This document shows positions 53,290-61,537 of a stretch of 64,000 bases of DNA, piece by piece. Made by a program: the position numbers and the translations under genes. This DNA is from Paenibacillus_I sp035510375 (GTDB taxonomy: Bacteria > Bacillota > Bacilli > Paenibacillales > Paenibacillaceae): NCBI RefSeq assembly GCF_035510375.1, contig NZ_DATKHG010000027.1, one strand, 5' to 3'. The notes below the pieces were generated by a model. That model saw only the letters and a program-made list of their open reading frames with translations. It had not been told where the DNA came from and ran no database searches. How positions within the stretch are numbered: position 1 is the first letter of the stretch; each line of letters starts with the position of its first letter.

Positions 53290-53514
53290 TCTCCTGATTC
53301 CGGTCCATTCGACTTGTCGTTTCTTCGAGCATAGCAGTTGGGACCGGCGTCTGTAAAATCGTACTTCCGTCGATCAAGCCAGAGCGGTTAGCGGTTAGCG
53401 GTCGGTCGGAGCGCCAGGGTGCCGGGACGGATGCAAGTATGCTATGATACGGTTACCGCATGAGCGCCGGAAGGCGGCATGACCATTTATACGAAAGTTA
53501 GAGGATTAATCCGT

Positions 53515-55458
53515 ATGCCATTGATGACGATCGAACATATAACGAAAACCTACGGTGAGAAGGTGCTGTTCAAGGATGTCTCGTTCGGGGTGGACGAAGG
53601 GGACAAAATCGGCATCATCGGCGTGAACGGCGCCGGCAAATCGACGTTTCTTAAAGTTGTGGCCGGGCTTGAGCCTCCGGAAGAGGGCGGCATTACGCGG
53701 GGCGGCCGGATAACGGTCCGCATGCTGGCGCAAAATCCGGCGTACGATCCGGACGAAACCGTTCTCAAGCATGTGCTTGCCGGCGATCTGCCGGAGCTGA
53801 AGGCCGCGCGGGAATATGCGGCCGCATTGGCGGAGGCGGAACGGCAGCCCGGCAGCGAGGCCGCCCAAGAGCGGCTTGTACGTGCCGGCCAAGCGATGGA
53901 TGCGCTGAACGCCTGGCAGATCGAAAGCGACGCGAAGGCGGCGCTCGGCAAATTGGGCCTTACCGGCTACGAAGCCCGGATGGGCCGGCTGTCGGGCGGT
54001 CAGCGCAAGCGGGCGGCGATGGCGGCGGCGCTCGTTCAACCGGCGGACGTGCTCATTCTCGACGAGCCGACCAACCATATCGACAACGAATCGGTCGCAT
54101 GGCTGGAGCAAGCGCTGCAGAAACGCAAGGGCGCGCTGCTCATGATCACCCACGACCGGTATTTCCTCGACCGGGTGAGCAACCGGATCATGGAGCTGGA
54201 CCGCGGCCGGGCGTTTTTCTATACGGCGAACTACAGCCGGTTTCTCGAATTGAAGCTGGAGCGGGAGGAACGGGAGACGGCGTCCGAGGCCAAACGCCAA
54301 AATCTGCTCCGCAAGGAGCTGGCCTGGATCAAACGCGGCGCCAAAGCGCGCGCGACGAAGCAGAAAGCGCGGATCGACCGGTTCGAGGCGATGCAGGCGG
54401 AGGGTCCGTTGAAGGCGTCCGATAAAGTGGATCTGTCTGTGGCGTCATCGCGGCTGGGCAGAAAAATCGTCGAGGCCGACCATGTGGCGAAACGGTTCGG
54501 CGATCGTACACTGATCGACGATTTCAGCGATATCGCCGTGCCGGAGGACCGGATCGGCATTGTCGGCCGCAACGGCACGGGCAAGTCGACGCTGCTCAAG
54601 CTGATCGCCGGGCGGCTTGAGCCCGACGCCGGGACGATCGGACGCGGGCCGACCGTGAAGCTCGGCTGGTTTGCGCAGGAGCACGATGAACCGGACGGCG
54701 CTATCCGCGTGATCGACTACATCCGTGAAGCGGCGGAGCAGGTGCGCACCGGCGACGGCACGACGGTGTCGGCTGCGCAGATGCTCGAGCGTTTTCTTTT
54801 CGACGGCCCGATGCAGTGGACGCCGATCGGCAAGCTGTCGGGCGGCGAGAAGCGCCGGCTGCAGCTGCTGAAGGTGCTGGTCGGCGCGCCGAATGTGCTG
54901 CTGCTCGACGAGCCGACCAACGACCTGGATATTCCGACGCTGACGGTGCTCGAGGATTATTTGGACGATTTTCCGGGCGTCGTGTACGTTGTCTCCCACG
55001 ACCGGTATTTCCTGGACCGGACGGTTGACCGGATCCTGGCTTTTGAAGGGGAGGGCGTCATTTCCAAGCACGTCGGCAACTATTCCGATTATGCGGAGCA
55101 AGTCGGGCAAAAAGGCGGCCCGGACACTCGGGAAGCGTCCGGCGCAAAACCGGCTGCGGCCAAAGGAGCCGTGCCGGCGGGGCCTGCCGCTTCAGAGCAG
55201 GAGCGCGGCGGCAAGGAACGGCTGCGGATGAGCTACAAGGAGCAGAAGGATTTCGAGCAAATCGACGGTTGGATCGCGGAGGCGGAAGCGGCGCTGGCCG
55301 ACACGGCGGCGCAGATGGAGCAAGCCGGCAGCGATTCCGTGCGGCTGCAAGAGCTTTTGCAGCAGCAGAGCGCGCTGGAAGCGAAGCTGGAAGAGCTTCT
55401 CGACCGCTGGACCTATCTCAACGAGCTGAACGAACGCATTGCCGACCAGAAAAAGTAA
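53515..55458 (+). CDS. ABC-F family ATPase (Uup/YdiF-like)
   Basis: A 647-residue soluble protein with two nucleotide-binding domains: Walker A GVNGAGKST and GRNGTGKST, signatures LSGGQRKR and LSGGEKRR, Walker B LILDEPTNHID and LLLDEPTNDLD. The interdomain linker (about 235-305) is rich in Lys/Arg/Glu, and a C-terminal coiled coil (about 575-645) is of the Uup type. ABC-F proteins act on the ribosome and not in transport. The start MPLMTIEHITKTYGEK was chosen by family alignment and a GAGG site. Confidence 0.92.
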   Translation: MPLMTIEHITKTYGEKVLFKDVSFGVDEGDKIGIIGVNGAGKSTFLKVVAGLEPPEEGGITRGGRITVRMLAQNPAYDPDETVLKHVLAGDLPELKAAREYAAALAEAERQPGSEAAQERLVRAGQAMDALNAWQIESDAKAALGKLGLTGYEARMGRLSGGQRKRAAMAAALVQPADVLILDEPTNHIDNESVAWLEQALQKRKGALLMITHDRYFLDRVSNRIMELDRGRAFFYTANYSRFLELKLEREERETASEAKRQNLLRKELAWIKRGAKARATKQKARIDRFEAMQAEGPLKASDKVDLSVASSRLGRKIVEADHVAKRFGDRTLIDDFSDIAVPEDRIGIVGRNGTGKSTLLKLIAGRLEPDAGTIGRGPTVKLGWFAQEHDEPDGAIRVIDYIREAAEQVRTGDGTTVSAAQMLERFLFDGPMQWTPIGKLSGGEKRRLQLLKVLVGAPNVLLLDEPTNDLDIPTLTVLEDYLDDFPGVVYVVSHDRYFLDRTVDRILAFEGEGVISKHVGNYSDYAEQVGQKGGPDTREASGAKPAAAKGAVPAGPAASEQERGGKERLRMSYKEQKDFEQIDGWIAEAEAALADTAAQMEQAGSDSVRLQELLQQQSALEAKLEELLDRWTYLNELNERIADQKK

Positions 55459-55500
55459 CACCGCCAAGCTCGTTTCTGCTCAACCCCACCGCGAATGTGG

Positions 55501-55680
55501 GGAATAACGCCGGAATGCGGCACTAAAGTGCGGCGGCGCGTCCCCGGGAGGGGAATAACGCCGGAATGCGGCACTAAAGTGCGGCGGCGCGTCCCCGGGA
55601 GGAGAGTAACGCCGGAATGCGGCACTAAAGTGCGGCGGCGCGTCCCCGGGAGGGGAATAACGCCGGAATGCGGCACTAAA
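55501..55680 (+). repeat. 51-bp tandem repeat array (about 3.5 copies)
   Basis: The unit GGAATAACGCCGGAATGCGG-CACTAAAGTGCGGCGGCGCG-TCCCCGGGAGG starts at 55501, 55552, 55603 and 55654; the third copy has AGAGT in place of GGAAT and the last copy is partial. Each unit has internal symmetry (GCCGGAATGC, CGCGTCCCCGGGA). The period is a multiple of three but the readings (ITPECGTKVRRRVPGRG) are not convincing protein. Confidence 0.9.
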
Positions 55681-55704
55681 CTTCCGCAGACGCTGTTAAA
55701 TAAA

Positions 55705-55732
55705 AAGGGCACTCTCGCAGGAGAGCGCCCTT
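55705..55732 (-). terminator. Terminator reading leftwards (Dps side)
   Basis: AAGGGC-A-CTCTC-GCAG-GAGAG-C-GCCCTT; on the minus strand a TTTTTA tail follows. Confidence 0.65.
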
Positions 55733-55807
55733 GTGTTCTCTTGGAGTTCTTGGGGTTTAGATTCCAACCTGCTGCGGAGGTTGTTCGGGGGAAGAGCGAC
55801 TTGTTTG

Positions 55808-55931
55808 TGGCCGTTTCCACCTTGGTGGGGCTTAGTGGATCAGGAAACGGCCGCGAAACGGAGCGAAGACACCGAACAACCGGAGCCTTAACGGCCGCGA
55901 AACGGAGCGAAGACACCGAACAACCGGAGCC
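55808..55931. repeat. Hairpin followed by a 44-bp direct repeat (two copies)
   Basis: GGCCGTTTCC ... GGAAACGGCC form a stem at about 55808-55852. The unit CCGCGAAACGGAGCGAAGACACCGAACAACCGGAGCC... begins at 55851 and again at 55895 (period 44). It continues the gene-free stretch between the ABC-F and Dps genes. Confidence 0.8.
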
Positions 55932-55947
55932 CCAACCGGAGCGCCCC

Positions 55948-56382
55948 TTATCCCACAAAAGCCCGCAGCATCCAAATATGCTTCTCAAGCGAGGTATGGA
56001 TCGCGAGCAGCATGTCGGCGGTCGTCTCGTCGCCCGCCTCCTGCGCCACGGAAATGGCTTCCTTAAGCTCGCCCACCAGTGTCGTGAAATCGCCGGCGAC
56101 CGCTTCCACCATCTGCACCGCATTCTCGCTGCCCGAAGCTTCCTTCACGCCGGACAGCTTCAAATAATCGGACATCCTGGCGACGGGCTTGCCTTGCACC
56201 GCGAGCAGCCGCTCGGCGATCTCGTCGATGTGCAGCGCGGCTTCCTCATACAGCTCTTGAAACTTGGCATGCAGAGTAAAAAACTGCTGACCTGTCACGT
56301 ACCAATGATAGTTATGCAGCTTTACGTACAGGATGCTCCAATTGGCGATTTGCCGGTTCAGCGCTTCATGAATCTTTTCCAT
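55948..56382 (-). CDS. Dps/ferritin-like DNA-protection protein
   Basis: A 144-residue four-helix protein starting MEKIHEALNRQIANWSILYV behind GGGAG. The ferroxidase ligands are visible: His in LHNYHWYVTG and the D/E pairs in LYEEAALHIDEIAERLL. Dps proteins store iron and protect DNA from peroxide. The in-frame extension upstream (Arg-rich) is not part of the gene. Confidence 0.92.
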   Translation of the reverse strand: MEKIHEALNRQIANWSILYVKLHNYHWYVTGQQFFTLHAKFQELYEEAALHIDEIAERLLAVQGKPVARMSDYLKLSGVKEASGSENAVQMVEAVAGDFTTLVGELKEAISVAQEAGDETTADMLLAIHTSLEKHIWMLRAFVG

Positions 56383-56443
56383 GCCGTCATCTCCCTTCCA
56401 ATCCTGGTTATCCAAGCGGTTAGTCTGTCCTTCGGCGGATGTC

Positions 56444-57388
56444 TTATGCATGCACCTTCGTGTGGACGTTCGCTTCGAGATACCGTTCGCAATCGAGCGC
56501 GGCCATGCAGCCGCTGCCGGCCGCCGTGATCGCCTGCCGGTACTTGTTGTCCTGGACGTCTCCGCAAGCAAACACGCCCGGCACGTTCGTTTCGCTCGTT
56601 CCCGGCTTCACCATAATGTAGCCCGTCTCATCGGTCGCGATTTGTCCCTGCAGGAACTTCGTATTCGGCGTATGGCCGATGGCGACGAACACGCCGTCCG
56701 TCTCCAGCAGTTCCTCTTCACCCGTGTCATTGTTGCGGACCTTGAGGCCCGTGACGCCGAGCGGTCCGGCAACGACTTCAAGCGGCGTGCGGCTCAGGCT
56801 CCATACGATTTTGCCGTTCCCGCGCGCCCGGTCCTGCATAATTTTCGATGCGCGGAGCTCTTCGCGGCGGTTGACGATCCGGACCTCGGACGCGAAGCGC
56901 GTCAGGAAGTTCGCTTCCTCCATCGCGGAGTCGCCGCCGCCGATGACGATGATCTTTTTACCGCGGAAAAAGAAGCCGTCGCACGTCGCGCAGGTGCTTA
57001 CGCCCCGTCCGACGTTGTCCCGCTCGCCGGGAATGCCGAGATATTTGGCCGAAGCGCCGGTCGAAATGATAAGCGAGTCCGCGGTAAGCGTCCCCTGGCC
57101 CTCGACTTCAAGCGTGAACGGCCGATCGGACATGTCGACGTTGTTCACCCAGCCGGTGCGAACCGCCGCGCCGAACCGCTCCGCCTGCTTGCGCATGTTC
57201 GCCATCAGGTCGGGTCCCATGACGCCTTCCGGGAAACCCGGGAAATTTTCCACCTCGGTGGTGGTCGTAAGCTGTCCGCCCGGCTCCGGTCCTTCGATGA
57301 CGAGCGGACTCAGGTTCGCTCGGGCCAAATAAATAGCCGCCGTCAAGCCGGCAGGCCCGGTGCCGATAATAATCGTAGAGTAGTGCAT
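56444..57388 (-). CDS. trxB: Thioredoxin-disulfide reductase
   Basis: A 314-residue flavoprotein. FAD-binding IIGTGPAGLTAAIYLARA at the N-terminus, redox-active CATC in STCATCDGFFFRGK, NADPH-binding GGGDSAMEEANFL and the C-terminal FACGDVQDNKYRQAITAAGSG. The start ATG follows GGAGG. Reduces thioredoxin with NADPH. It is transcribed towards dps, 61 bp away, and both are oxidative-stress functions. Confidence 0.96.
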   Translation of the reverse strand: MHYSTIIIGTGPAGLTAAIYLARANLSPLVIEGPEPGGQLTTTTEVENFPGFPEGVMGPDLMANMRKQAERFGAAVRTGWVNNVDMSDRPFTLEVEGQGTLTADSLIISTGASAKYLGIPGERDNVGRGVSTCATCDGFFFRGKKIIVIGGGDSAMEEANFLTRFASEVRIVNRREELRASKIMQDRARGNGKIVWSLSRTPLEVVAGPLGVTGLKVRNNDTGEEELLETDGVFVAIGHTPNTKFLQGQIATDETGYIMVKPGTSETNVPGVFACGDVQDNKYRQAITAAGSGCMAALDCERYLEANVHTKVHA

Positions 57389-57685
57389 GGTTTCATTTCC
57401 TCCGATTCGCTTATTAGTATTTGTAGCATTTTATAATAATTATAAATAAGAAATGCCGTTTGTCAAATGGACAGGATAATGAAATAACGGCGAGTTCGGA
57501 GGAGTAATTGTGAGATATAGCGGAAAAAGGACAGGCAAACGTTCGGATATTGACCAAAACCGCCTTTTATCGGTATACTTATTAAACATCGCAGGCAATA
57601 TAGGACAATAGGCCGCACCGTCACATTCAGCACATTCAGCACATGATTGCGAAATCTCACTTTCAGGACGAAGGAGGTTGACGGC

Positions 57686-58273
57686 ATGTATGAATTGCAG
57701 GACAGGGAGTTGATTTTCGTGTACACCGGTCCGGACGGATCAGGCCGCAAAACGGTGGCGTACACGGCGGGGCAAACGTTGGGCATTCCCAAGGTGATCT
57801 CTTACGCGACGCGCGAGCCGAGGCCGGGCGAGGTCAACGGGCAGGACTATCACTTTGTCTCGAATGCGCTTTACGATCAGCTGGAGGCGCAGGGTGAATT
57901 TCTCGAAAGCGTCAGCATCGGAGCGAACCGCTACGGCATTCGCAAGTACGACATTGAACAGAGCTTTCAGACGCACGGCTGCGTGTATCTGGTGCTCAAC
58001 CGCGAGGGCGCGGATATTCTGAAGGGGATGTATGGGGACCGCGTCGTGCGGATTTTCATCTACGCGGATCGGGAGACCGTCGCCGAACGCCAGCGCGGAA
58101 CGGGATTGTCCGAGGATATCATCAACTTCCATCTGGAGCATTATGATTACGATATGGCCTATCAATCGGAATGCGAGCTCGCCTATGAGAATTATGATCT
58201 GGCCTATACGGTGCATGATTTGACGAAGACGCTGGAGGGCTATCTTAACCGGAATCTGGTTGAGAGGGATTGA
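57686..58273 (+). CDS. Guanylate-kinase-like protein
   Basis: A 195-residue protein starting MYELQDRELIFVYTGPDGSG behind AAGGAGG. The guanylate-kinase fold is suggested by VISYATREPRPGEVNGQDYHFVS (GMP-binding TxRxPRxGE motif), GEFLESVSIGANRYGI and VYLVLNREGADIL. The P-loop reads GPDGSGRKT, with Arg before the Lys, which deviates from GxxGxGKS/T. It is probably a divergent paralogue of Gmk. A terminator at 58312 follows. Confidence 0.8.
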   Translation: MYELQDRELIFVYTGPDGSGRKTVAYTAGQTLGIPKVISYATREPRPGEVNGQDYHFVSNALYDQLEAQGEFLESVSIGANRYGIRKYDIEQSFQTHGCVYLVLNREGADILKGMYGDRVVRIFIYADRETVAERQRGTGLSEDIINFHLEHYDYDMAYQSECELAYENYDLAYTVHDLTKTLEGYLNRNLVERD

Positions 58274-58311
58274 GGACAGCCGCCGGATTGTGCCGCGTGC
58301 CGATACAAGAA

Positions 58312-58358
58312 AGACCGCCTTGCCGCCGGATGAACGGCGCTTGGCGGTCTGTTTTTGT
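58312..58358 (+). terminator. Terminator of the guanylate-kinase-like gene
   Basis: AGACCGCC ... GGCGGTCT followed by GTTTTTG. Confidence 0.8.
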
Positions 58359-58400
58359 TGCGGGCGCGGCGTGCGTCGCCCGCCCGGTCAGGTTACCGCA

Positions 58401-58733
58401 TCAATAGCTGCGTTGGTTCATGCTGCCGTAAATGGCGTTCTGACTGGAAATAGCGGTGTTGTTGGCGGACAGAACGGAGCTCTCGAGACGATTGCAGATG
58501 TCGGCGATTTGCTGCAGCTGTTGAACGGCGGTGTCATGGCCCTGAATGGCGATTTGCAAATTTTGCACCGCCAGCCGCTCGCGCTGCGCAAGCTGCTCGA
58601 GCATGATCGCGTTCTGCTGCTCTTGCTGCAGCATTTGTTGGTACATTTGCGTCGTTTGCTGCGTTTGCTGCGCCAGCTGCTGGATCAATCGGTCGCATTG
58701 CTGGAATTGCTGGGAAACGTTCTGTGTATACAT
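58401..58733 (-). CDS. Gln-rich helical protein of unknown function
   Basis: A 110-residue protein (MYTQNVSQQFQQCDRLIQQL...) behind GGAGGGT. About one residue in four is Gln; long helices are predicted, with a coiled-coil pattern. No hydrophobic anchor. Such proteins occur in Paenibacillus near spore-related genes, but I cannot name the family. Confidence 0.7.
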   Translation of the reverse strand: MYTQNVSQQFQQCDRLIQQLAQQTQQTTQMYQQMLQQEQQNAIMLEQLAQRERLAVQNLQIAIQGHDTAVQQLQQIADICNRLESSVLSANNTAISSQNAIYGSMNQRSY

Positions 58734-58806
58734 GTGTACCCTCCGATTACCGTTTGATGGTGGATTGATATCCCCGGTATAGGATGGCTGAGATTTCCTG
58801 AATTAT

Positions 58807-58957
58807 TCAACCTTGCATCAATTTAATGATAGCTCGGAAGCGCGGGCCGTCAAATTCGCAGGAATAGAGGCCCTGCCAGCGGCCGAGCAGCAGCCTGCCT
58901 GGTAATGTCGATCATTTCGTCCCTGCGCGAGGTGCGCAGCGATACGGTTGCGAGCAT
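58807..58957 (-). pseudogene. yjbQ (UPF0047) remnant with large internal deletion
   Basis: The minus strand starts MLATVSLRTSRRDEMIDITR behind GGCGG, the N-terminus of the YjbQ family. After 21 codons it jumps out of frame to LLLGRWQGLYSCEFDGPRFR, the family's C-terminal block, ending at 58807. About 80 middle codons are missing, so the gene is dead. Confidence 0.75.
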
Positions 58958-59147
58958 AAGCTTCCGCCTCTTCCGGTATCGAATTCGGGTTCTGATTCTG
59001 ATTGGTGCGATTTCCTCAATTTTCGACTTTATTCGGCAACCATCATTTGTTATATTGTGGATAGCGAGTCCCGGCCAACATCTTGACATAGGAGATCGGC
59101 ATCATACATACAATGGGACTATGACTATTTGATAAGGGAGTTAGGTC

Positions 59148-59807
59148 ATGAACGGGTTTCTTACAAGACCGGAAATTCGGGCTGCGGCTCGAGAAAGCTT
59201 GTCCGGCAAATGGGGTAAAGCGGTTGCCATTACCTTGATTTATTATGCGATTCTTATCGCGGCCGAAATGGTTCCTCTTGTCGGTTCCATCGTGTCGCTG
59301 CTCATCTCCGGGGCGTTCGCGCTGGGCATTGCGCTTTATTTCCTCGGACTCGCCCGCAGTGCGAACCCGCCGGTGGCGACGATGTTCGAAGGGTTCCGGC
59401 GATTCGGCAAGACGCTGGGACTTTATTTATTGATCGCCATATTCACGTTCCTCTGGATGCTGCTGCTCGTCGTTCCGGGTATTATTGCGGGTTACCGTTA
59501 TTCGCAAGCGTATTTCATTCTGATCGACAATCCGGACATCGGTCCGCTCGAAGCGATCCGGAGAAGCAAGGACATGATGGCAGGCCACAAGTGGCGGTTG
59601 TTTGTACTTCATCTAAGCTTCATCGGCTGGTTCTTGCTCTCCCTGCTCACGCTCGGGATCGGCCTGCTTTGGCTTTACCCGTATTATATGGCGTCCACCG
59701 CGCATTTCTATGACAATCTGCGCTCGCTGGGCAGCTCAAGCACGTCGATCGGTTGGGTGCCGCCGTCGCCTGCCGGCTATAACAACCCGTCCGAACCGCT
59801 GTCTTAA
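59148..59807 (+). CDS. DUF975 family membrane protein
   Basis: A 219-residue protein with about five helices, starting MNGFLTRPEIRAAARESLSG. DUF975 features: the N-terminal RxxAR...L.G.W motif, VVPGIIAGYRYSQAYFIL and ARRSKDMMAGHKWRLF-like block (IRRSKDMMAGHKWRLF). Function unknown. A terminator follows at 59830-59868. Confidence 0.88.
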   Translation: MNGFLTRPEIRAAARESLSGKWGKAVAITLIYYAILIAAEMVPLVGSIVSLLISGAFALGIALYFLGLARSANPPVATMFEGFRRFGKTLGLYLLIAIFTFLWMLLLVVPGIIAGYRYSQAYFILIDNPDIGPLEAIRRSKDMMAGHKWRLFVLHLSFIGWFLLSLLTLGIGLLWLYPYYMASTAHFYDNLRSLGSSSTSIGWVPPSPAGYNNPSEPLS

Positions 59808-59829
59808 CGGTTGCTTATTCAATCGCGAG

Positions 59830-59868
59830 TCCCGTATCGCCTTCATCATGAAGCGGTACGGGATTTTG
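59830..59868 (+). terminator. Terminator of the DUF975 gene
   Basis: TCCCGTATCGCCTTCAT / ATGAAGCGGTACGGGA, nearly perfect stem, followed by TTTTG. Confidence 0.75.
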
Positions 59869-59920
59869 TCATTTCAAGCTTACACCGGACGGGTGAAAAA
59901 GGGGAAGCCATCAATGAAGC

Positions 59921-59953
59921 GGCAAGGGGCGCCCAGGTTCGGGCGCCCTTGCC
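59921..59953 (-). terminator. Terminator of the PGGQF-repeat protein gene
   Basis: GGCAAGGG...GCGCCC / GGGCGCCC...TTGCC; strong GC stem 36 bp after the stop of the minus-strand gene, with T's on the minus side near 59894-59900. Confidence 0.55.
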
Positions 59954-59988
59954 GTGCTTGCCGTGTGCGAGCAGGTTGGATTATACCG

Positions 59989-60756
59989 TCAGGCAAGCAG
60001 TTCGAGACCGAGCTCGTCGCCGGGCTGCAGCCGGTGAGCGAGATATTCTTCGGAAACCGTGCGTCCGTTCAGAAGGATGGCGGTTTGCACGCCGCGGCTT
60101 GCGTCAACCTCGATTCCGTCGACGTACTGCAGCTGACCCTCCAGGCCGAAGCGTACGGCTCCCGTTTCAAGCAATGCTTGAAAGATCGTCAAGCCGTCCC
60201 GGTAAGGCACGTTATAGGCCCATGTCACCTCGGGGAATGAATGGCCGCCCTTCACCACGACCGGAACGAAGCGTTGGTACGGATACATCCCGCCGGGAAA
60301 CTGGCCTGGAAACGTCCCCTGCGGGTACTCGCCGCCCGGGTATAAGCCCAGCGGGAACATCCCCGGCTGCTGCCCCTGTGGCCACATGCCGCCGGGGAAC
60401 TGGCCGCCGGGGAACTGGCCGCCGGGGAACTGGCCGCCGGGGAACTGACCGCCGGGAAACATGCCGCCGGGGAACTGGCCACCAGGGAACTGGCCGCCGG
60501 GGAACTGGCCGCCAGGGAACTGGCCGCCAGGGAACTGGCCGCCGGGAAACATGCCGCCAGGGAACTGGCCGCCGGGAAACATGCCGCCAGGGAACTGACC
60601 GCCCGGCAACATGCCGCCGGGGAACTGTCCGCCAGGGAACTGGCCACCCGGCGGGAAAGGCGTGCCTCCCCCCGTTAATTGACCCAAACCTGCCCGCGAC
60701 CCGCCGCAGCCGCAGTCGGTCGGTGCTTGTTGGTAAACGATAGGCTGATTACTCAT
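59989..60756 (-). CDS. PGGQF-repeat (collagen-like) surface/spore protein with C-terminal DUF4430-like domain
   Basis: A 255-residue protein. The N-terminus MSNQPIVYQQAPTDCGCGGS has a CGC motif; residues 30-135 consist of about 22 PGG(Q/M)(F/L/M/W) pentamers; residues 165-255 form a globular domain (AYNVPYRDGLTIFQALLETG, LNGRTVSEEYLAHRLQPGDEL) resembling DUF4430 or ubiquitin-like folds. No signal peptide is visible, which points to a spore-coat or exosporium component and not a secreted one (inference). Start behind GGAGC. The repeats are 15-bp units encoded by CCGGGCGGCCAGTTC-type sequence. Confidence 0.75.
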   Translation of the reverse strand: MSNQPIVYQQAPTDCGCGGSRAGLGQLTGGGTPFPPGGQFPGGQFPGGMLPGGQFPGGMFPGGQFPGGMFPGGQFPGGQFPGGQFPGGQFPGGQFPGGMFPGGQFPGGQFPGGQFPGGQFPGGMWPQGQQPGMFPLGLYPGGEYPQGTFPGQFPGGMYPYQRFVPVVVKGGHSFPEVTWAYNVPYRDGLTIFQALLETGAVRFGLEGQLQYVDGIEVDASRGVQTAILLNGRTVSEEYLAHRLQPGDELGLELLA

Positions 60757-60873
60757 TTTTGAAATGCTCCTTTGTTCGGTTTGTTCGTGAAGCTCGGGTT
60801 ATCGTATGCGGCGAATGCCTATCCGGTGTGTGATATAATGGCAATGAACGAAAACGATGGGAGCGGATACGGA

Positions 60874-61506
60874 ATGAACGGGATGCTGGAGCTTTTGCTG
60901 AAGGAGAAAATCGTCGCGATTTTTCGCGGATACGAAGGGGAGAAGGCAGATCGGGCGGCGCAGGCGCTGGTCGATGGCGGGATCAGGCTGATGGAAGTGA
61001 CGATGAATACGGACGGGGCCTCCGCGATTATCGCCCGCTGGCGGGAACGATATGACGGAAACGTCGCGATTGGGGCCGGAACCGTCCTCGATACGGCTAT
61101 GGCGAAGGAAGCGGCGGCAGCGGGCGCCCAGTATTTGATCTCGCCGAATTTGGATGAAGCGGTCATCGCTTACGGCATGGAGCGCGGCATTTCCGTATGG
61201 CCGGGCGTCATGACGCCGACGGAGATCGTCCGGGCATGGAAGGCGGGGGCCGAGGCCGTCAAAATTTTTCCGATGGCGTCGCTTGGTTGGAAATACCTTG
61301 CGGAAATCCGCGCCCCGCTCGACCGGATTCCGATGATGGCGACGGGCGGTGTCGATCTCGATACGATCGGCCATTATTTCAAAGCCGGGGCGAACGCGGT
61401 CGGCATGGGCGGCAAGCTGCTCCATTCGGAGTGGCTGGCCGAAGAGGCATACGATAAAGTGACGGCAAGAGCCGCACAATATGTAGAAATCGTGAAATCC
61501 TTGTAA
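60874..61506 (+). CDS. eda: 2-dehydro-3-deoxy-phosphogluconate/4-hydroxy-2-oxoglutarate aldolase
   Basis: A 210-residue TIM-barrel aldolase starting MNGMLELLLKEKIVAIFRGY behind GGGAGCGG. Catalytic residues: Arg in IVAIFRGY, Glu in IRLMEVTMNT and the Schiff-base Lys130 in EAVKIFPM. GTVLDTAMAKEAAAAGAQYLISPN is typical of Eda. Cleaves KDPG to pyruvate and glyceraldehyde-3-phosphate. No KDG kinase is next to it. Confidence 0.88.
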   Translation: MNGMLELLLKEKIVAIFRGYEGEKADRAAQALVDGGIRLMEVTMNTDGASAIIARWRERYDGNVAIGAGTVLDTAMAKEAAAAGAQYLISPNLDEAVIAYGMERGISVWPGVMTPTEIVRAWKAGAEAVKIFPMASLGWKYLAEIRAPLDRIPMMATGGVDLDTIGHYFKAGANAVGMGGKLLHSEWLAEEAYDKVTARAAQYVEIVKSL

Positions 61507-61537
61507 CGATAAGAAGCAGGAGAGGAGAGGGAAAGCG

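Noticed and set aside
52441..53334. 297-residue plus-strand frame
   Set aside because: It is antisense to the DUF3153 lipoprotein gene, which has a clear signal peptide and lipobox.
55501..55680. CRISPR array
   Set aside because: The 51-bp units are contiguous and nearly identical, with no unique spacers, and no cas genes are nearby.
55495..56529. 344-residue plus-strand frame across the repeats and the Dps gene
   Set aside because: It runs antisense to dps and through the tandem repeats without motifs or a start site.
60380..60660. CRISPR-like or regulatory repeat array
   Set aside because: The 15-bp period is in frame with the PGGQF coding sequence and is explained by the protein.
59811..60743. 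310-residue plus-strand frame with RRGTG repeats
   Set aside because: It is the antisense reading of the PGGQF repeats, with no ribosome-binding site; the minus-strand protein has a proper start and a globular C-terminus.
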